NCBI RefSeq assembly: GCF_006439025.1
Contig: NZ_RCYZ01000002.1
Span: forward strand, 558,753 to 622,752
Length of the DNA: 64,000 nt
Direction of reading: 5' to 3'
DNA from: Hymenobacter nivis
GTDB taxonomy: Bacteria; Bacteroidota; Bacteroidia; Cytophagales; Hymenobacteraceae
The translations under genes were made by a program, and so were the position numbers. This document shows, piece after piece, positions 1 to 9,129 of this stretch (its first letter is position 1; each line of letters starts with the position of its first letter). The notes beneath the pieces are model-generated. The model saw only the letters and a program-made list of their open reading frames with translations, had not been told where the DNA came from and made no database searches.

Positions 1-291
1 TGGCCAATGATCATTGGCGGTAAGCCACATATCGCACTGCCTGCGTTTATCCCAGTAGCTTTTGAATTGACTGTGTTCTTCACATGTCATGGCATGGTTA
101 TAACATTTTACACCATCACTGGACTTTACCCACGCTTCAAGACGCCAGTAATGGACGTGCGCTCCACGGACGATAAATTTGTAATGGCTATCGAGTTAGA
201 TGAAAACAACTCGGCGCTACCAAAATTGACTCAACTATTGCGTGAAAACGGCGCATCGGAAGTCAATCAGAAAGAAATGACCAAGAAATAA
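1..291 (+). CDS. actD: ActD, alternative complex III subunit (DUF3341), C-terminal part only
   Basis: This is the end of a gene cut by the left edge; the open frame runs from base 1 (W-P-M-I-I-G-G-K-P) to the TAA at 289-291. The 'GGKP' turn, two hydrophobic stretches and the tail with 'TDDKFVMAIE' are what the C-terminus of DUF3341/ActD proteins looks like. ActD is a membrane subunit of alternative complex III, the quinol:cytochrome c/oxidase oxidoreductase that replaces the bc1 complex in many Bacteroidota. Its stop overlaps the actE start by one base (TAATG), so the two are translationally coupled. The preceding act genes must lie left of the window. The internal ATG at 7 is not the real start. 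Confidence 0.85.
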   Translation, partial: WPMIIGGKPHIALPAFIPVAFELTVFFTCHGMVITFYTITGLYPRFKTPVMDVRSTDDKFVMAIELDENNSALPKLTQLLRENGASEVNQKEMTKK

Positions 292-1037
292 TGACGCATC
301 CGCTGAACCTGAGTCTGCGCGTTTCGGCGCTGCTGTTATCGCTGGGAGGACTGGCGTCATCTTGCACGCCGCAAGCTGATAACCCTGGGGTAGAATACGC
401 CCCGGAGATGTATGAGTCCATCCCGTATGAGCCTTTGCGCCAAACGGGTTATAATACCATTAATGCTTTCGGGATTAATGAGCGCACTCCTGCTACTGGT
501 ACTGTAGCTCGTGGCAAGCTGAATTACTATACCCACGTCCCTAAGGATAGTGTGGGTATTGCCGAACGTACGCTGCGTAACCCCTATGCCTATACCAAGG
601 TGAACCTGGAAGAAGGCAAACTGCTTTATTCACGCTACTGCCAGCACTGCCACGGCGAGCAAGGCAATGGCCAGGGCCCTGTTGGACTCAAGTTCAAAGG
701 TGTTCCTAACTACGCAGCTGGCCAGTACACCAAAATGAATGATGGCCACATCTACCACGTTATTCAATGGGGCCGCAACCGCATGATGCCCCACGGTTCA
801 CAGGTAAATCCTGAAGAGCGTTGGAAAATAGCCATGTACGTAAGAGCCCTAGAGTTAGGCAAGGGCCCCGATGGACTTACCGAAATGATTGCCAAGGGCC
901 CCACCTCTTCAGCTAGTGATACTACTGTCACCGCTGCGGCGGCTGGCACTACTCCTACGAGCAAAGCTGGTTCTAACACTGGTTCTGAGACGCCCGGTCA
1001 GGGCAATACTAAAGGCCAGAACGGCTCCGCTAACTAA
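291..1037 (+). CDS. actE: ActE, monoheme cytochrome c lipoprotein of alternative complex III
   Basis: The 248-residue protein begins with a lipoprotein signal peptide ending in lipobox L-A-S-S-C (Cys25), so it should be membrane-anchored on the periplasmic side. A single heme c site C117-Q-H-C120-H121 is followed by 'GEQGNGQGP', and the paired Met165-Met166 in 'NRMMPHGSQ' supplies the likely axial ligand. The tail after about residue 205 is a Gly/Ser/Thr-rich low-complexity stretch. In the complex this subunit passes electrons from the quinol-oxidising core towards the oxidase. It starts inside the actD stop codon and is 18 bases upstream of actF, so it sits in the same transcript. Confidence 0.9.
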   Translation: MTHPLNLSLRVSALLLSLGGLASSCTPQADNPGVEYAPEMYESIPYEPLRQTGYNTINAFGINERTPATGTVARGKLNYYTHVPKDSVGIAERTLRNPYAYTKVNLEEGKLLYSRYCQHCHGEQGNGQGPVGLKFKGVPNYAAGQYTKMNDGHIYHVIQWGRNRMMPHGSQVNPEERWKIAMYVRALELGKGPDGLTEMIAKGPTSSASDTTVTAAAAGTTPTSKAGSNTGSETPGQGNTKGQNGSAN

Positions 1038-1055
1038 TCCCATCTCGCACGCACT

Positions 1056-2342
1056 ATGGCAACTCTGACGCATCAAGAAAGCGCCACGGCTGAGCAACTC
1101 GTCGTTACGGATGGCGCCCGTAAAATATTCTTTATCATAATCCTGGCCGGGGTAGCTTTACTAATTGCAGGATTATTGGCTTCTATCTTCCATTGGGGAG
1201 AGGCGCACGAGGCTGTTGGATCAGCAGCTCACGAAGAGGGCAGCCCTATCTGGCTCAAGCGGCTTCTGGTTAGCCTGTGGCATAGCAATTTGTTCTTTCT
1301 AGGCATATCAGCTGTTGGTACCGTATTCGTTGCCATCAACTATGTAGCGTATGCTGGGTGGTCAGTTATTGTCAAACGTATTGCCGAAGCATTTAGCGTT
1401 TGGATCCTACCGGGTGCAGTCATAATGCTTGTAGTGTTCTTGATAGGTCGCCATGACATATTTCACTGGACACATGAAGGCATTATGACCAAGGGCTCGC
1501 CCAACTACGATGCCATTATCGCGGGCAAGGGTGCGTTCTTGAGTGTGCCATTTTACCTAATCCGGATGATTTCTTATCTGGTTATCTGGTGGGCCTTTTC
1601 TTGGAAGTTGCGGAAGCTGTCGGTAGAGGAGGATTTGAATGGCGGCACCAAGTATTTCCACACTAGCGTGACAACTGCGGCCCTTTTCTTAGTGTTATAC
1701 GCTGTAACGTCTTCGATGTCTGCATGGGACTGGGTTATGTCAGTTGATGTACATTGGTTCAGCACTATGTTTGGGTGGTATGTGTTTGCATCTTGGTGGG
1801 TGTCTGGCATTGCTGGCATTACCCTCACTGCCATCTTCTTGAAGCAAAACGGTTACCTGCGTTTCATGAACGCTAACCACTTCCATGACTTGGGTAAGCT
1901 AATGTTTGGCTTTAGCATCTTCTGGTGCTACGTATGGTTCGCCCAGTTTATGTTGATCTGGTATGCAAACCTGCCTGAGGAAGCTGTTTACTTCAATCAG
2001 CGCTTGGGAGGGTTCAACGGGCAGTACACTGGTATGTTCTTCTTCAACATCGTTATCAACTTCGTTTTCCCCTTCCTGGGCCTGATGACCCGCGATGCCA
2101 AGCGTCAGATGATTATTTTGAAGATTGTGTGTATTGCAATCCTCGCTGGTCATTGGAGCGACTTTTATTTGATGTTGATGCCGGGCACTCTAAAGGGTGA
2201 AAACGGGTTATTGATAGAGATTGGGGTCGCAGCGATATTCCTTGGCGCATTCCTCTTGTTATTGACTCGCCGGCTTTCGGAAGCGTCGTTGATTACGGTT
2301 AATCACCCTTTTATTGACGAAAGCGTTCACCATACTACCTAG
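1056..2342 (+). CDS. actF: ActF, polytopic quinol-binding subunit of alternative complex III
   Basis: The 428-residue protein has about ten hydrophobic segments and reads like the NrfD/PsrC-type membrane subunit ActF (quinol:cytochrome c oxidoreductase, quinone-binding subunit 2). Characteristic stretches include 'LWHSNLFFLGISAVGTVF', 'GRHDIFHWTHEG' and 'GHWSDFYLMLMPG' near the C-terminus. ActF and ActC are the large integral membrane parts that oxidise quinol; ActC is expected upstream, outside the window. The gene lies between actE and the oxidase subunit II gene, the usual order when complex III and the aa3 oxidase form a supercomplex. A 106-base gap follows and could hold a separate promoter for the oxidase genes, but no clear motif was seen there. 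Confidence 0.9.
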   Translation: MATLTHQESATAEQLVVTDGARKIFFIIILAGVALLIAGLLASIFHWGEAHEAVGSAAHEEGSPIWLKRLLVSLWHSNLFFLGISAVGTVFVAINYVAYAGWSVIVKRIAEAFSVWILPGAVIMLVVFLIGRHDIFHWTHEGIMTKGSPNYDAIIAGKGAFLSVPFYLIRMISYLVIWWAFSWKLRKLSVEEDLNGGTKYFHTSVTTAALFLVLYAVTSSMSAWDWVMSVDVHWFSTMFGWYVFASWWVSGIAGITLTAIFLKQNGYLRFMNANHFHDLGKLMFGFSIFWCYVWFAQFMLIWYANLPEEAVYFNQRLGGFNGQYTGMFFFNIVINFVFPFLGLMTRDAKRQMIILKIVCIAILAGHWSDFYLMLMPGTLKGENGLLIEIGVAAIFLGAFLLLLTRRLSEASLITVNHPFIDESVHHTT

Positions 2343-2448
2343 GAAGCTGCTTGCTGATATTAATGGTCACGGTACATAACTTAAGCCGGTTGCACCTGTT
2401 CTTGAAGCACCTATTAGTTAATTTCTGCTGGTTACCAAATAAATCATA

Positions 2449-3525
2449 ATGTCTGCTCTTACCATTGTAGCGGTCCTGGTACTACTGCTGGTCGTATTCG
2501 GCTTGCTGTTCCGTCTCCAGATTCTGTCCTCCATTTTCTCCGGATCATTCACCCGTGATATCGGCATGAGCAATAGCGTAAACGCTGTGCTTATGCTCGT
2601 GTTCCTAGTTGGTGGTGGCGGATGGTTTGCCTATTCTTTTGTTGAGAACTACAGCAAAATGAATCCCCCAATTGCGTCGGTTCATGGCCATCACATGGAG
2701 ACGATGTTTTGGACGACGATGGCAGTTATTGGTGTTGCTTTTGCAATTACCCAGACACTACTTTTCGTGTATGCTTATAAGTACCAGTACAAGGAAGGTC
2801 GCCGCGCTTACTTTTTCTCACACAATAACAAGATCGAGGTAATCTGGACGATTATTCCAGCCATTGTAATGGCTGCGCTCATCTTCGCCGGCTGGAAGGC
2901 TTGGACCCGAATTACGGGTCCTGCTCCTAAGGATTCTGTGGTAGTGGAATTGATGGGTAAGCAGTTTAACTGGTTGGTGCGTTACCCTGGCCGCGACCTG
3001 AAGTTGGGCGTCATTAATTACCGCCTGATTGATGCTTCTAACGACTTTGGTATCGACCTCAATGACCAAGCATCACAAGATGACTTTACGGTAACCGAAA
3101 TTCACGTTCCGAAGGGCCACCCAGTATTGTTCAAAATTCGCTCACGCGATGTCCTACACGCAGTATACATGCCCAACTTCCGGGTGCAGATGTATGCAGT
3201 GCCCGGAATGCCCACCCGCTTTTGGTTTACCCCAACTACCTCGACCGATGAGATGCGGGCTAAATTGGGCAATCCGAATTTTAAATACGAATTGGCTTGT
3301 AACCAGATCTGCGGTAAAAGCCATTATGCAATGAAGGCAACTATTGTTGTTGATGAGCCAGATGACTACCAGAACTGGTTTGCTTCGCAAAAATCATTTG
3401 CTTCGCAAAACCCTGATCTAGTTGCTTCTTTTAAGAAAAAGGCTATCCAGGACATCGCAAAGCCGACTGCCCCTGCTGAACCAAAAGAAGTAGCACCAGT
3501 CCCTCTGGCTAACGCTTCCTTCTAA
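2449..3525 (+). CDS. ctaC: Cytochrome c oxidase subunit II (CuA subunit)
   Basis: This 358-residue protein has N-terminal membrane segments (residues about 5-22, 45-65, 85-110 and 133-152) and a periplasmic cupredoxin domain. The CuA ligands are visible: His237 in 'DVLHAVYMP' and the loop C284-N-Q-I-C288-G-K-S-H292-Y-A-M295. No CxxCH heme motif follows, so it is an aa3-type and not a fused caa3-type subunit II; the cytochrome c function is probably provided by ActE. It receives electrons and passes them to subunit I. It is 23 bases upstream of ctaD and in the same transcript. Confidence 0.95.
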   Translation: MSALTIVAVLVLLLVVFGLLFRLQILSSIFSGSFTRDIGMSNSVNAVLMLVFLVGGGGWFAYSFVENYSKMNPPIASVHGHHMETMFWTTMAVIGVAFAITQTLLFVYAYKYQYKEGRRAYFFSHNNKIEVIWTIIPAIVMAALIFAGWKAWTRITGPAPKDSVVVELMGKQFNWLVRYPGRDLKLGVINYRLIDASNDFGIDLNDQASQDDFTVTEIHVPKGHPVLFKIRSRDVLHAVYMPNFRVQMYAVPGMPTRFWFTPTTSTDEMRAKLGNPNFKYELACNQICGKSHYAMKATIVVDEPDDYQNWFASQKSFASQNPDLVASFKKKAIQDIAKPTAPAEPKEVAPVPLANASF

Positions 3526-3548
3526 ATACAAATCAAAAGCCTTTCTAT

Positions 3549-5432
3549 ATGTCAGATATGTCAGCCAAGCCGAATTTGTCGGCCGGGGTTCAGACGGCTG
3601 GTGGTGTAGGCACTGCCCCTGTTTCGCACACGGAGCATGGCGATGCTCACCACGATGAGCACGAGCACCACGACCAGCATTGGTTATGGAAATACGTGTT
3701 CAGCCAAGACCACAAGGTTATTGGCAAGCAATTTCTCATCACTGGGATATTCTGGGCCATAATTGGTGGTACGCTGTCCAGCCTTTTCCGTTTACAGCTA
3801 GGCTGGCCGGAAGGCACAATGGAGTGGCTTACTCCAGTACTTGGCAAGTGGGTAGAAGGCGGCAAGCTGAACCCAGAGTTCTACTTGGCACTGGTCACGA
3901 TGCACGGTACCATCATGGTATTCTTCGTGCTCACTGCTGGTCTTAGCGGAACGTTCTCCAACTTTCTAATTCCTCTGCAGGTAGGGGCCCGGGACATGGC
4001 TTCGGGTTTCATGAACATGCTCTCGTACTGGTTCTTCTTCCTGTCGAGCTTGATCATGTTCTTCTCGCTGTTCTTGGAGACTGGTCCTGCTGCCTCCGGC
4101 TGGACGATTTATCCGCCGCTTTCGGCCTTGCCCCAGGCAATTCCAGGTTCGGGTATGGGCATGACGATGTGGTTGGTTAGTATGGTGTTCTTCATCGTGT
4201 CACAGTTGCTGGGTGGTGTTAACTATGTTACCACCGTCATCAACCTTCGTACCCGTGGTATGAGCATGAGCAAGTTGCCGCTCACCATCTGGGCTTTCTT
4301 CCTGACCGCCATCCTTGGTATCCTTTCGTTTCCGGTGCTTTTCTCGGCAGCTTTGCTGCTGGTATTTGACCGTTCTTTTGGCACTTCATTCTTCCTTTCG
4401 GACATCTACATTGCTGGCCAAGCGTTGCCTAACCAAGGCGGTTCGCCGGTTCTGTTCCAGCATTTGTTCTGGTTCTTGGGTCACCCCGAAGTTTACATCG
4501 TGATTATGCCAGCAATGGGCATGGTCTCGGAGATTTTGGCTACTAACGCTCGTAAGCCAATCTTTGGCTACCGCGCCATGATTGGCTCGCTGATCGGTAT
4601 ATCGCTGCTATCGTTCGTTGTATGGGCTCACCATATGTTCGTGACCGGCATGAATCCCTTCTTAGGTTCGGTATTCATGTTCCTGACGTTGATTATCGCA
4701 GTGCCTTCCGGTGTGAAAGTGTTCAACTGGCTGGCTACGCTGTGGCGCGGTAATATTCGCTTCACCACGGCCATGTTGTTCAGCATCGGGTTTGTGTCGC
4801 TCTTTATTTCGGGTGGTCTAACGGGTATTATCCTTGGTAACGCCACGCTGGATATCCAGATGCACAACACCTACTTCGTGGTTGCTCACTTCCACTTGGT
4901 GATGGGATCTTCGGCATTCTTCGGTTTGTTTGCTGGCGTTTACCACTGGTTTCCGAAGATGTTTGGCCGCATGATGGACGAGAAGCTTGGTTATATCCAC
5001 TTCTGGCTGACGTTTGCAGGTGTTTACTTGGTATTCTTGCCCATGCACTACATCGGTATCGCAGGCTTCCCGCGTCGCTATTACGCTTGGACGGGTTTTG
5101 ACTCTTTCTCGCAGTTTGCTGACATGAACAAGTTCATTTCAGTAGCGGCCATTATCGCCTTTGCTGCCCAGTTTATCTTCATCTTCAACTTCTTCTACAG
5201 CATTTTCCGTGGCCGTCGTGCCACGCAAAATCCTTGGAATTCGACGACGCTGGAGTGGACTACCCCACTTGTGCCGGGCCACGGCAACTGGCCGGGCGAA
5301 ATTCCTGCTGTTTACCGTTGGCCTTACGACTACAGCAAGCCTGGGTCGGAGACTGACTTCATTCCTCAGAACGTTCCTTACTCTCAGACGCAGTCGTCTA
5401 ACTTGCCCTACGAGCAAGAGCTAGCTGACTAA
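3549..5432 (+). CDS. ctaD: Cytochrome c oxidase subunit I (heme a/a3-CuB)
   Basis: The 627-residue protein is the catalytic core of a heme-copper oxidase. Metal and heme ligands are in place: His119 in 'TMHGT' (heme a), His312 with Tyr316 in 'HPEVY' (CuB and its cross-linked tyrosine), His361-His362 (CuB) and His447/His449 in 'VAHFHLVMG' (heme a3 and heme a). The 'HPEVY' tyrosine places it with A-type oxidases. The N-terminus, before the first membrane segment, is unusually His-rich (residues about 27-45, 'HGDAHHDEHEHHDQH'), which could bind metal or may just be low complexity. The gene is followed within 30 bases by a strong intrinsic terminator. Confidence 0.96.
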   Translation: MSDMSAKPNLSAGVQTAGGVGTAPVSHTEHGDAHHDEHEHHDQHWLWKYVFSQDHKVIGKQFLITGIFWAIIGGTLSSLFRLQLGWPEGTMEWLTPVLGKWVEGGKLNPEFYLALVTMHGTIMVFFVLTAGLSGTFSNFLIPLQVGARDMASGFMNMLSYWFFFLSSLIMFFSLFLETGPAASGWTIYPPLSALPQAIPGSGMGMTMWLVSMVFFIVSQLLGGVNYVTTVINLRTRGMSMSKLPLTIWAFFLTAILGILSFPVLFSAALLLVFDRSFGTSFFLSDIYIAGQALPNQGGSPVLFQHLFWFLGHPEVYIVIMPAMGMVSEILATNARKPIFGYRAMIGSLIGISLLSFVVWAHHMFVTGMNPFLGSVFMFLTLIIAVPSGVKVFNWLATLWRGNIRFTTAMLFSIGFVSLFISGGLTGIILGNATLDIQMHNTYFVVAHFHLVMGSSAFFGLFAGVYHWFPKMFGRMMDEKLGYIHFWLTFAGVYLVFLPMHYIGIAGFPRRYYAWTGFDSFSQFADMNKFISVAAIIAFAAQFIFIFNFFYSIFRGRRATQNPWNSTTLEWTTPLVPGHGNWPGEIPAVYRWPYDYSKPGSETDFIPQNVPYSQTQSSNLPYEQELAD

Positions 5433-5457
5433 TTGGAGCAATGAACTAAAGTCCCGA

Positions 5458-5489
5458 GCGGGCCGCCTGACCGGCGGCCCGCTTTTTTT
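5458..5489 (+). terminator. Rho-independent terminator after ctaD
   Basis: A perfect 10-bp G+C-rich stem (5458-5467 with 5473-5482) closes on a five-base loop TGACC and is followed at once by seven T residues (5483-5489). It ends the actDEF-ctaCD transcript and separates it from the heme-A-synthesis genes downstream. Confidence 0.93.
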
Positions 5490-5546
5490 GTGGCGTATTG
5501 CGTTGCTTAAAAAGCTTTGCAATTGCCCCTTTTAAACTTAATAGCC

Positions 5547-6644
5547 ATGCAAAACGCTGCTTATCGACGTTTTCGATTCGTTGGATTGCTTACCGTAGTG
5601 GCAATCTATTTACTGATTCTGGTAGGAGGGGTAGTTCGGAGCACTGGCTCAGGCATGGGATGCCCGGACTGGCCGCGGTGCTTTGGCACCTGGATACCGC
5701 CCACCAACATCAGCCAGCTGCCATCGAATTACAAGGAAGTATACACGGCGCAGCGCGTAGCCAAGAACCAAAAGCTTGCCCTTACGCTGCAACGGCTGGG
5801 ATTTGCCCAAGTGGCGGGCAGTATTTTCGCCCACCCTACCCAGTACATTGAAACCGATTTCAATCCTGTCAAAACGTGGATTGAGTACGTGAACCGACTG
5901 CTGGGGGCCCTAATTGGCGTATTCGTATTCCTGACGGCCGGATTTGCCTGGTCGTACCGGCGCCGTAACCCGCCGGTGTTTTGGCTCTCAGTTGGGGCCT
6001 GGCTGCTGACGGGAGTGCAGGGATGGCTGGGCTCGCTGGTGGTATCGACCAACCTCTTACCGGTGATGGTAACCGTGCACATGGGGCTGGCCTTGCTGAT
6101 TGTGGCCATGCTGCTGTATGCCGTGGACCGGGCGCGGATGCAGGATAAGCCTTCAACGCAGGTTGTGGGGCCCCAAGCCTCTCCGAGCGGCCTGCGGGCG
6201 GTGCTATGGTTAGGGCTGCTGGTAACGTTTGGGCAAATTGTGCTGGGAACCCAGGTGCGCGAGCAGGTAGACATGGTATCGGCCGCGGCCAACTATGCCA
6301 ATCGTGCCGATTGGGTGGCGCAGTTAGGCAGTAGTTTCACGGTGCACCGGGCATTTTCGGCGGCGGTATCAGTACTAGTACTGTACCTGGCCTATGAGCT
6401 GTGGTCGCTGGGGCCCTATTTGCGGCGGCTGGCGCAAGGCATGGTGGCGGTGCTGGTGCTGGAGGTATTGGCCGGCTTTATACTGGCGTACGGGGCCCTG
6501 CCACCGGCCGTGCAACCGGTGCACCTGACGTTGGCTACCGTGCTCTTCGGGCTGCAATTCCTGACGCTGTTGGCAGCGGGACGATTAAGCATTAAACAAG
6601 AAATTGGCGTGCCCACCCGGCCAGCCCACGGGGTTGTTGCGTAA
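5547..6644 (+). CDS. ctaA: Heme A synthase (COX15/CtaA family)
   Basis: The 365-residue, roughly eight-helix membrane protein converts heme O into heme A for the aa3 oxidase. The conserved N-terminal loop 'GGVVRSTGSGMGCPDWPRC' holds the paired cysteines of this family, and His-containing helices such as 'VTVHMGLALLIV' and 'FTVHRAFSAAV' supply heme ligands. I chose ATG 5547; a TTG at 5517 in the same frame lies against the terminator and gives ten non-typical residues. It stands first in a second gene group that ends at 11028, with ctaB 58 bases downstream. Confidence 0.93.
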   Translation: MQNAAYRRFRFVGLLTVVAIYLLILVGGVVRSTGSGMGCPDWPRCFGTWIPPTNISQLPSNYKEVYTAQRVAKNQKLALTLQRLGFAQVAGSIFAHPTQYIETDFNPVKTWIEYVNRLLGALIGVFVFLTAGFAWSYRRRNPPVFWLSVGAWLLTGVQGWLGSLVVSTNLLPVMVTVHMGLALLIVAMLLYAVDRARMQDKPSTQVVGPQASPSGLRAVLWLGLLVTFGQIVLGTQVREQVDMVSAAANYANRADWVAQLGSSFTVHRAFSAAVSVLVLYLAYELWSLGPYLRRLAQGMVAVLVLEVLAGFILAYGALPPAVQPVHLTLATVLFGLQFLTLLAAGRLSIKQEIGVPTRPAHGVVA

Positions 6645-6702
6645 CTTTGGGCCCCCGTTTAGTTTCTATTGGACTAAGCGGTTTTTGTAGTCACTGTACT
6701 GG

Positions 6703-7575
6703 ATGGTCAAGGCCCGCGCCTATTTTCAACTGCTCAAATTCCGGCTTTCGCTCACGGTAGCGTTTTCCAGCGCCATCGGCTATATGCTACGGGTATCGGA
6801 GTTCCGCTGGACGAACGTGCTGCTGGTGATGCTGGGCGGACTGCTGGTAACGGGCTCAGCCAACATCATCAACCAAATCCACGAAAAGGAATTGGACAAG
6901 CTGATGACCCGCACGGCGAAGAGGCCAATTCCGCTCGGCATCATCTCGCCAGCCGAGGGGTGGGTGTTTTGCGTCTTGCTGGGCGTATCAGGCCTAGCGC
7001 TGCTGGCGTTGCAGTTCAATTACCTCACGGCTGGGCTGTCGCTGCTGTCGCTGGTGCTGTACGGCTTTGTGTACACGCCGCTAAAGACAATTTCGCCCGT
7101 TTGCGTGGCCGTAGGGGCTATCCCGGGTGGGCTGCCGCCGCTCATTGGTTGGGTAGCAGGCATGGGGCACGCAGCCACATTTGCGGCCATGGGGCCCCAG
7201 CCATGGGTGCTATTCGGCATCCAGTTTATGTGGCAGTTTCCGCACTTCTGGGCCATTGCCTGGGTGGCCGACGACGACTACAAGCGGGCCGGCTTCAAGA
7301 TGCTCCCCTCGCCGGGCAAACGCGACCTGCGCACGGCCTTCCAGATAATGACCTACACGCTGCTGCTCATCCCGCTGAGCCTGCTGCCGCTCGAATTTAA
7401 TATTGCCGGTCGCATTTCGGCGGGGGTGGCGGTGGTATGCGGCGTATTGTTTCTGCTGCTCACGTTTCAGCTCATGCGCACCCAAGACCGCAAGGCCGCG
7501 CTGCGCATCATGTTTGCCTCTTTTCTGTATTTACCCATCGTGCAAATTGCGTTGGTGTTGGACAAAATCCAGTAG
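6703..7575 (+). CDS. ctaB: Heme O synthase (protoheme IX farnesyltransferase)
   Basis: The 290-residue UbiA-family membrane prenyltransferase adds farnesyl to heme B, giving heme O, the substrate of CtaA. The first prenyl-diphosphate site is the Bacteroidota variant 'NQIHEKELDKLMTRT' (residues about 52-66), followed by 'KRPIP'; the second Asp-rich site is 'DDDYKRAGFKMLP' (residues about 189-201). Length and roughly nine helices fit the family. It lies between ctaA and the subunit III genes, as expected for oxidase assembly genes. Confidence 0.94.
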   Translation: MVKARAYFQLLKFRLSLTVAFSSAIGYMLRVSEFRWTNVLLVMLGGLLVTGSANIINQIHEKELDKLMTRTAKRPIPLGIISPAEGWVFCVLLGVSGLALLALQFNYLTAGLSLLSLVLYGFVYTPLKTISPVCVAVGAIPGGLPPLIGWVAGMGHAATFAAMGPQPWVLFGIQFMWQFPHFWAIAWVADDDYKRAGFKMLPSPGKRDLRTAFQIMTYTLLLIPLSLLPLEFNIAGRISAGVAVVCGVLFLLLTFQLMRTQDRKAALRIMFASFLYLPIVQIALVLDKIQ

Positions 7576-7655
7576 TTTCTTGTTGTATACCCGAGGGCAA
7601 ATTGCTCTTGCCGGCGCAGTTGTCGGCCGCATTTAGCAATCCGCCAAATAACATT

Positions 7656-8243
7656 ATGAATCCCATCGAAACCTTCTCAGAAAAGGAAGTCGGCCTGGGC
7701 TGGCACCCAAAGCGCGTGCTGCTGATTTTGCTCATGGTGTCAAGCACCATGATTTTTGCCTCTCTTACCAGCGGCTTTATCGTACGGCGCGATGAAGGCA
7801 ACTGGCGTGAGTTCGACCTACCCACTATAATGTTGCTCAACACCATCGTGATTGCCTTGAGCAGCATCGCGTTGCAGTGGGCCTATAGCTCGGCTAAAAA
7901 GGACGAGATTGGCCGGGTTAAGATTGGCTTAGCCATTACTTTGGGGCTCGGGCTGGTGTTCTTGGTAGGGCAGTGGCTGTGCTGGGGCGACTTGGTAGCA
8001 GGCCGCACTTTTTTCGGCGGAATCGACGCCAACGTGTCGGGCTCGTTCGTATACGTGCTCATGGGCATGCACGCCTTTCACCTGCTGGCAGGGCTAATTT
8101 TCCTAGCAGTTGTGCTGCGCCGAACCTTTAACTATCAGGTGCATTCGCGGGCTTTGCTGTCTATCGGCAACGCCTCCATTCTGTGGCACTTCTTGGGGGC
8201 CCTTTGGCTGTACCTGTATTTGTTCTTACTTTTGAATCACTAA
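7656..8243 (+). CDS. Cytochrome c oxidase subunit III, short paralogue
   Basis: This 195-residue, five-helix protein belongs to the subunit III (COX3) family; 'MGMHAFHLLAGLIFLAVVL' and 'WHFLGALWLYLYLFL' are the typical last helices. The ATG at 7656 ('MNPIETFSEKE') is the sensible start; the frame is open upstream to 7437 but that part overlaps ctaB and has no family features. A second, longer subunit III gene follows 21 bases later. Subunit III stabilises the proton-uptake side of subunit I. Two adjacent COX3-type genes are common in Bacteroidota oxidase loci. Confidence 0.9.
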   Translation: MNPIETFSEKEVGLGWHPKRVLLILLMVSSTMIFASLTSGFIVRRDEGNWREFDLPTIMLLNTIVIALSSIALQWAYSSAKKDEIGRVKIGLAITLGLGLVFLVGQWLCWGDLVAGRTFFGGIDANVSGSFVYVLMGMHAFHLLAGLIFLAVVLRRTFNYQVHSRALLSIGNASILWHFLGALWLYLYLFLLLNH

Positions 8244-8264
8244 AACGCCCTATTTGTGTCCGCT

Positions 8265-9035
8265 ATGGCCCAAACCACCACCTTGCAGCCCACTGCGGCC
8301 TCCACCCTCGACGCTCCCCGTACTGGCAACTGGGACGGCGGCAACGAACCATTTAAGGCGAGCTACGGCAAGCTGATGATGTGGTTTTTCTTGCTGTCGG
8401 ATGCTTTCACGTTTGGGGCCTTCCTGACGACCTACGGCATGATTCGCCATAAACACGAAGTGTTTACCGGCGAGGCATCGGCGTTCCATTTTAGCACAAA
8501 ATGGTGGCCTATTCCTGACCATGTGTTCAACGCCTTTCCCGGAATGGGCCACGCCAACGTGCCCTTGGGATTTGTGGCTTTGATGACGATGATCCTCATC
8601 TTCAGTTCCGTGACGATGGTACTGGCCGTAGAGGCCGGCCACCGCATGGACAAGAAAGATGTACAGAAGTGGCTGCTCTGGACCATTCTTTTCGGCACGA
8701 TCTTCCTGCTCAGCCAGGCTTGGGAGTGGGGTCACTTCATCCGCGGCCACGAAGAGGGTACGCTGATGGCTGACGGTACGGTATTTCACGGCGCCAATTT
8801 GTCGATGAACCAGTACGGCCCGGTGCTCTTTGCCGATTTGTTCTTCTTCATCACTGGCTTCCACGGCACCCACGTGCTGTCGGGCGTGTGCTTGCTCGTG
8901 TGGTGCTTCATCGCCACCACCAACGGCACGTTTGAGAAGCGTGGCCACTATGAAATGGTGGAGAAAATTGGCCTCTATTGGCACTTTGTTGACTTGGTGT
9001 GGGTGTTTGTCTTCACCTTCTTCTACCTGGTTTAA
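8265..9035 (+). CDS. ctaE: Cytochrome c oxidase subunit III, long paralogue
   Basis: The 256-residue protein has the seven-helix COX3 fold, with family landmarks 'WFFLLSDAFTFGAFL' near the N-terminus, 'SQAWEWGHFIRGH' in the middle, 'FFITGFHGTHVLSGV' and the C-terminal 'GLYWHFVDLVWVFVFTFFYLV'. ATG 8265 is preferred over GTG 8256. Compared with its neighbour it contains an extra periplasmic stretch (residues about 60-95). It is probably the main subunit III partner of CtaD; the subunit IV gene follows 94 bases downstream. Confidence 0.92.
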   Translation: MAQTTTLQPTAASTLDAPRTGNWDGGNEPFKASYGKLMMWFFLLSDAFTFGAFLTTYGMIRHKHEVFTGEASAFHFSTKWWPIPDHVFNAFPGMGHANVPLGFVALMTMILIFSSVTMVLAVEAGHRMDKKDVQKWLLWTILFGTIFLLSQAWEWGHFIRGHEEGTLMADGTVFHGANLSMNQYGPVLFADLFFFITGFHGTHVLSGVCLLVWCFIATTNGTFEKRGHYEMVEKIGLYWHFVDLVWVFVFTFFYLV

Positions 9036-9129
9036 TGGTGAATTGAGCGCGTGGGCAGCCAAGGCGATTGAACCCGCCCGGCTGCCCACGTTGCTGAATG
9101 CTATTCACTTCCTCTCTTACTAGCGAATT

